This document shows positions 54,375 through 64,000 of a DNA stretch of 64,000 nt, one piece after another. The notes beneath the pieces were generated by a model. It was given only the letters and a program-made list of their open reading frames with translations, did not search any database and was not told the origin of the DNA. How positions within the stretch are numbered: the first letter of the stretch is position 1; every line of letters starts with the position of its first letter. The stretch spans positions 289,887,918-289,951,917 of the forward strand of contig NC_056523.1 of assembly GCF_019175285.1 (NCBI RefSeq), given 5' to 3'. A program made the position numbers and the translations under genes. Source of the DNA: Sceloporus undulatus. Lineage: Eukaryota > Chordata > Lepidosauria > Squamata > Phrynosomatidae.

Positions 54375-55125
54375 CTCAGGAGTTCTAGCAAAATTGCTAA
54401 CCAAATTCCTTTCAGTGCAGTGTCTAGCTATTGAAAGCCATCGGCCAACCTAATAAAAAAAAGGAAGATGAGAGCCATTTTGGCCAGTGAACAAGCCTGC
54501 TTCCTTCACCTCAACCATTGACAGATTAGATAATCCAGGAGTCTATACAGGTAAAAAGAATAAGATACTATAGGTTGAAATGAAAACAACACAAACAGCT
54601 CTGCTTATGTCCATTAAATGTATCAGGGTATCAACTGTTTCCTTGGAGATCCGCTGGATTTCAGACACCTTCACCTTCACTCCCTTTCAAAAGGGAACAA
54701 ACCTAGCCTTACAACTTGATCTCAACACTCTGAACATAATAAAATGAAGCTTCTGTGTTCAGACAGACTTCTGTTTCAGCTAATCCAGTACCATCTATTC
54801 TGACTGGCAGCACTTCTCCAGATTCTGATGAAGAGGGTTATTTGCAGCTCCGAAGACGGTTTCTAAGTGGCAACTGCAGGGAGTGAACCTGAAAATATCT
54901 AAACTACAGTCCTGTGATGGTACTGGTTCAGAATGCAGGAGAAGATGATTGTATTCTCCTCCATACATCAAGCTACCACATCAGAGGTAGCAAGATTTCT
55001 CTCTCAAATACTAGTTTTCCACATACAGTGTGCACCTACTTGCATTTTGAAGCAAACCCATTGAACTTGTCAAGGCATTTTTTCCTGCTTATTGTGCTAG
55101 AAAAATTATTGACAAACTAGTCCAG
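54375..55125. other. No gene recognised
   Basis: Intergenic DNA before the CR1 copy. No coding similarity. Confidence 0.45.
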
Positions 55126-55532
55126 TGTTCTCAGAAAAAGAAAAGGGTGCTCAACTTGAGGATAATGGAGCAGAGGTCAGAAAAGGGGAATTTCAGCACA
55201 GAATAAGTAGAGATAGTACAGGAGTATCTTGATAATCTAAATGAATTTAAGTCTCCAGCACCAAATGAACTACATCCAAGGGTATTAAAAGAACTGGCAA
55301 ATGTAATATCAGAGCCATTGGCAAAAATCTTTGAAAACTCATGGAGAACAGGAGAAGTGCCAGCAGACTGGAGGAGGAAAAGCATTGTCCCCATCTTCAA
55401 AAAGGGGAAAAAAGAGGATCCCAACAATTATTGTCCAGTTAGTCTTATCTCAATACCAGGAAAGATTCTAGAGCAGATCAGTAAACAGAGAGTCTGTGAA
55501 CATCTAGAAGGCAATGCCATAATCACAAAAAG

Positions 55533-57105
55533 AGATCCATAAAAAAAAATCAATAATACATCATAAATAATAAAATAATAGAATCATAAAACTATAATAG
55601 ATCTAGCCGTCATTCCGATCAAGATAGCTAATTCTAATCTTGCTAGCAGCTAAACCAAATTTGGCTACCATACAAGTAACAAATGCATTGTTGCCAGCCA
55701 AAAGGACACAAGTCTGCTGAAAGCAAGATCTACCAGAAAGGGATTTAAAAATACAATCAAGAAACCTTTGTCTAGGAGATATATACAGAGGGCAATGTAG
55801 AAGGTAATGTTCTATATTCTCCACTTCCCCAGTTTTACAGATACACAGTCTTAGATGGACAGGTGTGTTATTATATCTGCCCATCAAATAGGCAGAAGGC
55901 ATACATTGGAACCTTAGAGCAGTAAATGCTTTTCTAGCAGGGGCCAAAGTAAGATTAATAAAGTAACCCAAATGAAGTCTTGTACAATGGGTACCAAAGA
56001 GAAAAAGAAGAACTCGAAAGTGAAAGAAGATCGGCCCATTTGGAAGCAAGATAAATTTTCTCTTTGATCAGTTGCTTGACTCTACGGGTCGCATAATTTG
56101 GAAGTGAGTCCGCATTAATCTCATAGCTCTGTAATATTGTTCTAACTATAGATACCCAGGAGTTTGGAGAATTAAGAGATATTTGTTCTGAAAAACATTT
56201 TTTGGGGAGCCTAGAATCACTCATGGATAACAACTTTAACCAGTAGAAGACAAGAGCATTATGTGTACCAGCTAGAAGAGTAGTTTGGCCTGTTTCTGCT
56301 CTCAGAAAAGAAACAGGGGTACACCAGGGATCTTAGGAATAAGTTCTGAACAGTTTCTAAATTTGAGACACTGTTGTATCCCCAGATTTCTGCTGCATAT
56401 AATAACTGAGGAACAATTTTTCTTTGATAAACCTCGATAGTAGGTGCTACTAAGTGACCTCCTTGAAGTCTATGAAATTTCAACAGAGAATTTATAGACA
56501 GGAATAATTTTAGCTTAGTAGCAACAAAATGAGTTTTCCATGACAAATTAGATTGAAATCTTAAATCCAAGTAATTGTAATAGGATTGCTGATCAATAGT
56601 AGTAGTAAAAGTTTATTCGGTCATTGACCAGCAAAGCTGATCAATAGATTTTGCCTCAAGGCTCCACCTATGAAGTTTTTTTTTAACCAAAAACCACAAC
56701 TTTGGTTTTAGAATGATTGACTATTAACATTTCCTTTGTACAGTATTCATTTAGCTTCTTTAAGAGACTGAGCATTCTGATTAAGGTGACCGAAATCAAA
56801 ACAATACTGTATCGTCAGCATATAACAACACTGAAAGTTTTACATCCTGAATAGTAGCTGGGAAAATTTTTGATCCTTTTAAGGCTTGGACGACATCATT
56901 AATATAAAAATTAATTTAAAAAGGTGCCAAAAGACAGCCCTGGCGTACACCTCTATCTGTGGGGATGCTATCGGATAGAACCCCATTTGTCCCAAGTCGA
57001 ACCCTGATGGTAGTATTATGATGTAACATTTGAATTAGAAGGAGCAGTCTTCTATCAATATTTGCCGCCACTAACTTTGACCAGAGTCGATCTCAGTCAA
57101 AGTTA
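55533..57105 (-). mobile_element. Non-LTR retrotransposon inserted into CR1, 17-bp target duplication
   Basis: Flanked by gccataatcacaaaaag at 55516-55532 and 57106-57122, an exact 17-bp duplication. The minus strand encodes reverse transcriptase words GVRQGCLLAPF, INDVVQALKG, LSVLLYADDTVLF, then KTHFVATKLKLFLSINSLL, IVPQLLYAAEIWG and a C-terminal zinc-type region (LCICKTGEVENIEHYLLHC). Several stops interrupt it. The low-coordinate end is AT-rich, as expected for the 3' end; the 5' end is truncated within the reverse transcriptase. It is not CR1, L1 or BovB; I cannot name the clade with confidence. Confidence 0.85.
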
Positions 57106-57596
57106 GCCATAATCACAAAAAGTCAAAATGGGTTTCAGAGAAACAAGTCATGCCAGACAAACCTTATCTCTTTCTTTGATAAAATTACCAGCTTGGTAGA
57201 TGAAGGGAATGCTGTGGATATAGTATATCTTGATTTCAGTAAGGCCTTTGACAAGGTTTCCCATGACATTCTTGCAAACAAGCTTGTAAAATGTGGGCTA
57301 GACAAAGGAACTGTTACATGGATCTGTAATTGGTTGACCGGCCGAACCCAAAGGGTGCTCAACAATGGCTCCTTTTCATCCTGGAGAGAAGTGACCAGTG
57401 GGGTCCCACAGGGCTCTGTCCTGGGCCCAGTGCTGTTCAACATCTTTATCAATGACTTGGATGACAGAATTGGGAGCATACTCATCAAATTTGTAGATGA
57501 CACCAAATTAGGAGGAATAGCTAATACTCCAGAGGACAGGATCAAAACTCAGAATGACCTGAATAGACTAGAAAGCTGGGCCAAAGCTAACAAAAT

Positions 57597-57724
57597 TTCT
57601 CTGAAGATGCCAGCCACAGATGCTGAGGAAACGTCAGGAAGAAACTTTTCTGGAACATGGCCACATAGCCCAAAAAACCCACAAAAAACTATGGAGGCCG
57701 GCCATGAAAGCCTTCGACTTTACA
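57597..57724. mobile_element. Half-length relative of the 45662 palindromic MITE, 9-bp target duplication
   Basis: Flanked by taacaaaat at 57588-57596 and 57725-57733. The 128 bp run from 'ctctgaagatgccagccaca' through 'ggaacatggccacatagccc' to 'catgaaagccttcgacttta', which is one arm of the element at 45662-45887. Removing it restores the CR1 frame between AKAN and KMKFNTEK. Confidence 0.85.
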
Positions 57725-58514
57725 TAACAAAATGAAATTCAACACGGAGAAATGTAAAGTACTGCACTTAGGGCAGAAAAATGAAATGCACAGATATACG
57801 ATGGGGGACACCTGGCTGAATGAAACTACATGTGAAAGGGATCTAGGAGTCCAAGTAGACCACAAGTTGAACATGAGTCAACAGTGTGATGCGGCAGCTA
57901 AAAAGGCCAATGCAATTTTAGGCTGCATAAATAAAAGTATAGTGTCTAGATCAAGAGAAGTAATAGTGCCACTATATTCTGCTTTGGTCAGCCCCCACCT
58001 GGAATATTGTGTCCAGTTCTGGGCACCACAATTCAAAAAGGACATTGAGAAATGGGAGTGTGTCCAAAGGAGAGTGACTAAAATGGTGAAGGGTCTGGAA
58101 ACCATGTCCTATGAAGAACAACTTAGGGAGCTGGGGATGTTTAGCCTGGAAAAAAAGAAGGTTAAGAGGTGATATGATAGCCCTGTTTAAATATTTGAAG
58201 GGATGTCATATTGAGGAGGGAGCATGCTTGTTTTCTGCTGCTCCAGAGAACAAGACCTGGAACAATGGATGCAAGCTACAGGAAAAGAGATTCCACCTGA
58301 ACATTAGGAAGAACTTCCTGACAGTAAGGGCTGTTCGACAATGGAATAAACTCCCTCGGAGTGTAGTGGAGTCTCCTTCTTTGGAGGTCTTTAAGCAGAG
58401 GCTGGATGGCCATCTGTTGGGCATGCTTTGATTAGGATTTCTTGCATGGCAGGGGGTTGGACTGGATGGCCCCTGTGGTCCTTCCAACTCTATGATTCTA
58501 TGATTCTAAAGTTG

Positions 58515-58785
58515 CGGCTCACTTCCCCACTGCACAGTTTCTCTGGTATGGTCAAGCTCAGAAATGTTTTATGCAAATGAACCGTCATGAAAAATTATGC
58601 ATTCAGAGCAAATTACATGGAACCTGTGTTTGGTCCGTGCTACTGTTTAGCTTGTTTGACCCCAGCAAGGTAGAGCATCCCATTCAATGCTCGAGAACCA
58701 TGTATTACCCAATGTTTCTGCTAGAGGAATCAAAGAGGAGGTGGGTCCCTCCCCACTATAGCCTTCCATGCACCTCTAAAACCTA
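58515..58785. other. No gene or repeat recognised
   Basis: Short intergenic stretch. Confidence 0.4.
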
Positions 58786-58789
58786 AAAG

Positions 58790-58915
58790 AGATTTGGGAC
58801 ACTAGAATGATACAGCTGGAAGAGATCACAAAGGCCATGTAGTCCAACCCCCTACCACGCAGAAATACACAAGTAAAGTACTCTTCAAAGATGGCCACCT
58901 AACCTCTGTTAAATG
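58790..58915 (-). mobile_element. CR1 3' end, antisense scrap
   Basis: 'gctggaagagatcacaaagg', 'catgtagtccaaccccctac' is the antisense of the CR1 3' UTR found at 58440-58500. Confidence 0.8.
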
Positions 58916-58919
58916 ACCT

Positions 58920-60065
58920 TCAAAGGAGAGTCTACCAACCTGCAAAGCAGTATACAGTACTGCACTCTCAAATACCCTCCAGAGCTAGTTTGCAGCCAGA
59001 GCAGAGGGCTGCAGTGGACAGGTCAGAAAGAAAGTTCTGTCACACTGATGGATGCCTGTCAGTGCGCCACTGGTTGTAAGCACTCGTTGTTGACTTTTTT
59101 TTTTTTTTTGCTTCTCTTCTGCACCACTACATCATTATCATTTTTATTTTTATCTCTTGAGTAATCACTGCTGGCCTAGTATTAAAATCTCATGAAGGAA
59201 AAGGAGGAAGAGGAGCCTGAGAGTTGCTTGACACTGAACACATGCATTTGCCACTTTATACAATGAACCCATTGTGTGCAGTGGCAAACCATTCTACTCA
59301 GCTGACAGCATGCATTCCTCCTGCCAGATCAGTATTCATGTGAAGCATGCCTAAATCACAGTAGCAGAAACAACATCTGTAAGGTTTCCCCTTATGTTAA
59401 CCAATAAGTATCACAAAGGGATATAAAAGCCCTACAGGCTCAGATGAATTACCCATCTATCCCAGTCAGCATCCTGTTTCTCCACAGATGCATCAGAGAT
59501 GTTCACAGACTATAATACTCTCCTACTGTAGCTTTCAGGAACTGTCATTAAGTGGCATGCTGCTTCTTATTCCAGAATTTACAAATACCCATTGTGTCTA
59601 CTAGCTACAAACAGAATTATCCTCCATGAATTCATCTGATCCCTTTTGTAAAAGCCATCTAAACTACTGACCATTATAAGTAGTGATTCCTTTGTCTACT
59701 CACCATCTTCAGCTAACCAATTTAACTGAAATCCTAGTTTTAGTGCTATACAAATGGCAGAAGAAAACTTTCTCTCTGCTTTCTCAGCATCATGTATCAT
59801 ATTATAAATACCCCCCTCCCGTTTTCTAAACGAAAACATTCAAACATTGTTGCCTGTCTTCAAAATTATCCAGTCCTGTGATAATTTTGGCTGTAAGACT
59901 TCCCAGTGTTTAAGGACACTTTGGTCTGTTGTGACACAGCTCTGAATCTTTCTCATTATTAATTGACAATTTAATATACTTGATTAAACGTTAATAACTT
60001 CCATATTCTACCAGGAGAGAGGATAGGAATGACCCAGCACTTGCTAATTAGCTTACTTGCTGTTC
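58920..60065. other. No gene or repeat recognised
   Basis: AT-rich intergenic DNA with a T homopolymer at 59095-59109. Nothing coding. Confidence 0.45.
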
Positions 60066-60132
60066 ACCGCTATGATCTTTGGAATAGCGGTATATAAATA
60101 AAACAAATTATTATTAGTAGTAGTAGTAGTAA
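60066..60132 (+). repeat. LINE 3'-tail scrap with (TAG)n
   Basis: 'cgctatgatctttggaatag' and 'cggtatataaataaaacaaa' then att/tag units form a short sense 3' tail of the LINE-3' type. Confidence 0.5.
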
Positions 60133-60339
60133 AAACTATAGTAAAAATAGGACCTACAGTGACATTTGAAATACAGTAAGTATAAATGTACATGTTATCA
60201 GAGGTGTAAATGTAACCAGCAATCCATTTTTACATTATAATTTTGTTTATCACTCACCTGGGCTATATAACATTTCATACTCTGCTGATCACAGATAAGG
60301 GCCAGCAGTTCAATACATGGCTAAATGAAATGTCAGTTT

Positions 60340-60430
60340 AACAAAAATAGAATCAAAGAGTTGGAAGAGACCTCAAGGGCCATTAAATCAAATCCCCTGC
60401 TATGCAGGAATACACAATCAAAGCATGAGA
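60340..60430 (-). mobile_element. CR1 3' end, antisense scrap
   Basis: 'gaatcaaagagttggaagag', 'acctcaagggccattaaatc', 'ccctgctatgcaggaatac' is the antisense of the CR1 3' UTR. Confidence 0.85.
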
Positions 60431-60434
60431 CATG

Positions 60435-62780
60435 TCATTTGTATTCAACAACTATAAGTCAAACATACACAAAATAAGGATTATGCATGTTCCATACAAG
60501 CAATTCAAAAATTTTAACAATGTTTTTTCAGCAACAGCCAATTTCCAACTTGTCCAACCATGGTTGAATACAGATGCTATTCAATCAGGTCCGTGTTAAG
60601 CAGAGATAGCTATTAATAATGTCCCATTTTAAATCAATCCTGCATACACAAAGCTGAGGTCACAAATCAAGGGCTCATTCAGTATTATAAACACCAGTTA
60701 CTGACTGGGCTTTTCAAATGTATGGGATAATCATCTTGAGAAAAAAAATAAGGTGCAGAAAAAAGACCTAAGAAACTTAAAGGTAAAAAACAATTTCATC
60801 TGAGGTGTAATATGCACAACATTGTGCTTTCCCTGGGCAAAACATCTTTTTAGTGCATTTTTAAAGCTTGGGGAATATGAATAGGACACATTTTTCTTAG
60901 TACACAGGTTTTATCTCCTATGTATGTGTGTGTTTTTCTTTTATTAAAAAATAAAAAATAAGAAGCTTGTATCTAGGGGATTGTATAGTCTTCTTCTTTT
61001 TTAGCAATGAGAGTGACTTCACCCCCTAAGGCTATGTTCCTTCCAGATGTGATCTCACACCTCTATTATAAGAATTGTAAAAACATAATTGAGGAAGAAA
61101 TAGCTTTCCTGGAAAAGGGCCTTACTAGAAAAAGACTAATGAAAGAGGAAAAATATAGAGCACAGTACATACCTTTCTAGGAAAAAACAACAACAACAGA
61201 AAATGAAAAGGAAGCAGATTCATGCTTGCTCCTTTACCCTTTTTGAAAGAAGTCATACACACATACAGAACAGTAGAAAAACATTAAGTCTAGCTAGAAC
61301 TGAGTTTTTTAAAGTAAAAATAAAATAAATCATTAGAAACATTTAAAAGGTTTGTACAGGTTTGCCTTGAGGAAACTATGTGACTTGTCACACCATCAGG
61401 ATCTCAAGTGCCATTCCAAAATAAACCCTTGGAAAATGAGAGAAAATGTCCATAGGCCTGGCTTACATAGGGACCCCATTCCCTGCTACAGGACAAAAAA
61501 ACACTGTAAAATTATTTCTCCCCTGTTCCTAGAGGCCTCTAGAATGGCTATTTTTTGCACTGGGATGCTGCCAAGTTCTAGAAACCCATAACCCACCTGG
61601 TCACAATTTTTTAAAATATTGGAAGTGATCATTTTGTCACTTTTTATTTTTATAAATTATTTTGTGTCATTTTCAGGTTCGGTGAGGCCTGTGGCGCAGA
61701 TAATTCTGGGCCACCAAAGTTGCCCATGACTTTTGTATACCACCTCATCCAAGGATCTCAGTACAACAGGGAGATCGGATTGCATTTAACTAGCAAAGTC
61801 AAAGGACATCTTGAACTCTAGATTCCCAGTGATGACAGTACAACCTGGAGGTAAGATACTTGTATCCTCCCCACAGTGAATGGATACAAATCAGAATACA
61901 AAACATTTGAAAAAGCCCTCAGTAATTATTATTATTGCACACAAAAGATGCACACTGAATCAAACATAAAGGTTGGTGCAAAGCACTAGACACCATAGGA
62001 GTGTCACAGTTAGGACTACAAGCCACATGTTTACTATTATTTATTCTATGGTGTGCAATGTTTTGAACCATCTTATAGATCAAAGCAGCAAGATGGGCAC
62101 AGAAGAATCATGAACACTAGAAAACTTCTTTTCAAACCTCTACTTGGCCACTGCAGAAGGACAAAATAACAGAAGAAATAAAACAATCTGCAAAACATGA
62201 CATATAAGTTTAACACTCAAAGTCCTGATTGTATTAATTACCCCACACACACATTTCAATTTTATCAGTGCAGAGTGTGGGAGTCTGAGGGGTTTTTTTA
62301 CATTCACTTTGTATAGGATTCATTGATATCTATACAAAATACAGGATAACTGATGCTTAGGTTCTGTAAGCACATTGGCTGTAGGCATAAATAGAAGTAA
62401 AATGTGACCAGTATTTTACATGGGTTAAGCCTGTGGTTTTCAAATTTGAGGTGGATCCAAGTGGATGGGATAAGATTTTGTGCAGATGGCGACATCTCCA
62501 CACCAGCTAAAATGTGAATAAGTAGAATTCTGTGCCCCTCTCAACCCTATCTGCATTTGATTTGACAGTATGCTTGTTATACACTCTTTTCATTTGCATT
62601 TGAATTGGGGAGAATGTCTGCTTTGTTCTAATGGTCTTCCTCATAAACAATTTTAGGAGGTCTGAACTATCCTGTTCTTTAAAAAAAACTTGACTGGTAG
62701 TTTTAAAGTGATAGCCCAGTCTTTAGATCCTTGTATGCAGTAACAAGCTACACATGCACAATATGTAGTTATTATGTGCC
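60435..62780. other. No gene or repeat recognised
   Basis: AT-rich intergenic DNA downstream of GCNT4. No exon-like or repeat-like blocks were recognised. Confidence 0.45.
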
Positions 62781-62784
62781 CAAG

Positions 62785-63000
62785 ATATTTCTGACTTCTG
62801 GTGACTCTGAGGTGAACCTATCATGGGATTTTCTTGACAAGATTTATTCAGAGGGTGTTTTGCCTTTGCCTTTCTCCAAGGCTGAGAGAGTGTGACTTGC
62901 CCAAGGTTACCCAGCAAGTTTCTGTGGCTGAGTGGGGTTTTGAACCCTGGTCTCCAGAGCTGTAGTTCAGTGCTCAAACCACTACAACATATTGGTTCTC
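62785..63000 (-). mobile_element. CORE/MIR-like SINE, antisense, nearly complete
   Basis: Contains 'gattttcttgacaagattta', 'gtgtgacttgcccaaggtta', 'gttttgaaccctggtctcca' (antisense B box) and 'gtgctcaaaccactacaaca' (antisense A box). It may lie in the 3' UTR or just downstream of GCNT4. Confidence 0.8.
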
Positions 63001-63362
63001 TGCATGATAATATACACGTGCTATTCAAGGGGTGTGGAGATGCTGCTGACAAAAGTCAAAGTAAGTTTAGAAGAATGTGTTGCTTACAAAAACAATGGAT
63101 ACCACTGGATTAAGCCAACATAAATTAAGATGTTTTGGTCTTTCATTCCCATGTTTCCACCTCTCTTGAAGGACCCTAAGTAGGGACAGCTTCTCAGAGC
63201 TCTGCTAGTACACTTTGCCTTAAGGTGCAAAAATAGAAAATTCTACCAAAATAGATCAGAAATTGGCTTACAGAAGTATCTTTGATGAGTAATATGGCTC
63301 ATTTCAGCAATCATTTCCTTTCTAAAAAATTCTCAGAGTCCAATCATGGATATTACATATTG
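63001..63362 (-). other. Probable GCNT4 3' UTR start
   Basis: Non-coding DNA directly after the GCNT4 stop codon. No poly(A) signal could be assigned with confidence, so the transcript end is not set. Confidence 0.4.
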
Positions 63363-64000
63363 TTAAGAGACATCTGTAAATGTTCTGTGTACAAAAATGT
63401 TTTCAGAAGACAAATCAACCCATTCCTTCTGCTGTTCTGCAAGCTTCTCTGCCAAACACTTTATTAAAACAGGGTCCACTTTTGAGTCAAACTTATTGGC
63501 AAACCAGTGCCCAGAGTTGATAAGCCACCTGAGCTCAGCAGCTCCGTAGATGCATACACTACGAAGGTGTGTACCAGTACAGGGAGGATAGAGATGGTCC
63601 TCAAGGTAATTCCATTTTACTAAACGGGTTTTGCTCTGAAGGTCTGTGATATCCTGAGCTTCTTGTGAAATCTGTCCTGGTGTTCCTGGAACACGAACAA
63701 GGGTTGCCCAGAAATGTTCATCAGGTGAATAAGTGTCTTTTGACCATTCAAAAAAATCTTGAGCAAGGGAACTTGCAAGAACATACTCTACAAAAGCTCG
63801 ACTTAAAACAAAATAGGCACTGCCAACAAACATTTCTATATTGTGGGGTGGTGGGTCCTTAGAGACATTAGTTTTCACAGGCATCTTGGTGTATTCATAA
63901 GGCATTTTCTGGAGTTCATAGTGATAGGTAAACCGTTCCCTTTTACTGGTGCTTGGTTTGACTGTCTCCAACATGTTTCCTCCATTTAATCTTTTAAGTT
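63363..64000 (-). CDS. GCNT4: Core 2 beta-1,6-N-acetylglucosaminyltransferase 4 (GCNT4), C-terminal half, cut by window edge
   Basis: GCNT4 is a Golgi type II membrane enzyme that adds a beta-1,6-GlcNAc branch to core 1 O-glycans. The 212 codons seen, open to the window edge, cover nearly half of the usual 450. [16 protein letters not shown] continues upstream of the first Met, so that Met is internal. GT14 family marks are [20 protein letters not shown], the [19 protein letters not shown] box whose SPDE Glu corresponds to the catalytic base described for GCNT1, then [14 protein letters not shown] and [29 protein letters not shown] and a C-terminal [18 protein letters not shown] are GCNT4-like and not GCNT1- or GCNT3-like. 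It ends with a normal stop at 63363-63365. No introns are seen, as in mammals where the coding region is one exon. It looks intact. Confidence 0.95.
   Translation of the reverse strand, partial: LKRLNGGNMLETVKPSTSKRERFTYHYELQKMPYEYTKMPVKTNVSKDPPPHNIEMFVGSAYFVLSRAFVEYVLASSLAQDFFEWSKDTYSPDEHFWATLVRVPGTPGQISQEAQDITDLQSKTRLVKWNYLEDHLYPPCTGTHLRSVCIYGAAELRWLINSGHWFANKFDSKVDPVLIKCLAEKLAEQQKEWVDLSSENIFVHRTFTDVS

Larger units (their letters stand above)
55128..58513 (+). mobile_element. CR1 LINE, long copy split by two insertions
   Basis: CR1 ORF2 in three pieces. 55128-55532 has LHPRVLKELANVISEPLAK, TGEVPADWR, KKEDPNNYCPVSLIS. 57106-57596 has the core reverse transcriptase motifs [28 protein letters not shown] and the active-site box as FVDD. 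57725-58430 has KFNTEKCKVLHLG, RDLGVQVDHKLNMS and the same C-terminus as the 1905 copy. It ends with the 'tatgattctatgattct' tail. The endonuclease half is missing. The frame is also interrupted near 58171. The pieces are in order, so the insertions came later. Confidence 0.93.

Noticed and set aside
55128-57735. One host gene with reverse transcriptase-like coding
   Set aside because: The coding pieces are CR1 ORF2 with the CR1 3' tail, split by later insertions with target duplications.
63665-63862. Plus-strand frame of 65 codons inside GCNT4
   Set aside because: Antisense shadow of a conserved coding region.

Overview
The window looks like nuclear DNA of a reptile, most likely a squamate (lizard or snake). 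The evidence is two host genes of vertebrate type (GCNT4 and exons of CCDC125) in a dense background of CR1, L1-like and RTE/BovB-like LINEs, CORE/MIR-like and 5S-rRNA-derived SINEs, hAT and Tc1/mariner MITEs including a SPIN-like copy, and a DIRS retroelement. The species cannot be told from the sequence. There are no operons, ribosome binding sites or CRISPR arrays.

Layout. 1-23 kb is almost entirely dispersed repeats: several families of non-autonomous DNA transposons with terminal inverted repeats, CR1 pieces, a GC-rich hAT element (11.1-11.9 kb) with an exact 8-bp target duplication, a SPIN-like hAT (19.7 kb) with an exact 8-bp target duplication, and an 86/87-bp minisatellite that holds a 10-N assembly gap (22.6-23.0 kb). 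23.3-31 kb holds four plus-strand exon-like segments of CCDC125, a coiled-coil protein. Three are in normal order and phase (25932, 29084, 30909), but the segment for the more C-terminal part lies upstream of them (23366) and is frame-disrupted. 34.5-40.7 kb is a nearly complete DIRS retrotransposon on the minus strand, with inverted terminal repeats, an internal complementary region made of the complements of both ends, and gag-like, reverse transcriptase/RNase H and tyrosine recombinase parts. 41-50 kb is again DNA transposons and SINEs. 55.1-58.5 kb is a plus-strand CR1 copy split by two later insertions, each flanked by a target duplication. 58.5-63 kb is AT-rich intergenic DNA with few recognisable repeats.

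The window ends with the 3' half of the GCNT4 coding region (minus strand, 63363 to the edge), a Golgi beta-1,6-N-acetylglucosaminyltransferase that builds core 2 O-glycan branches. CCDC125 and GCNT4 have no known functional link; their closeness here reflects genome arrangement. The interest lies in the layering of mobile elements, the textbook DIRS end structure, the scrambled CCDC125 exons and the horizontally mobile SPIN and BovB-like elements.
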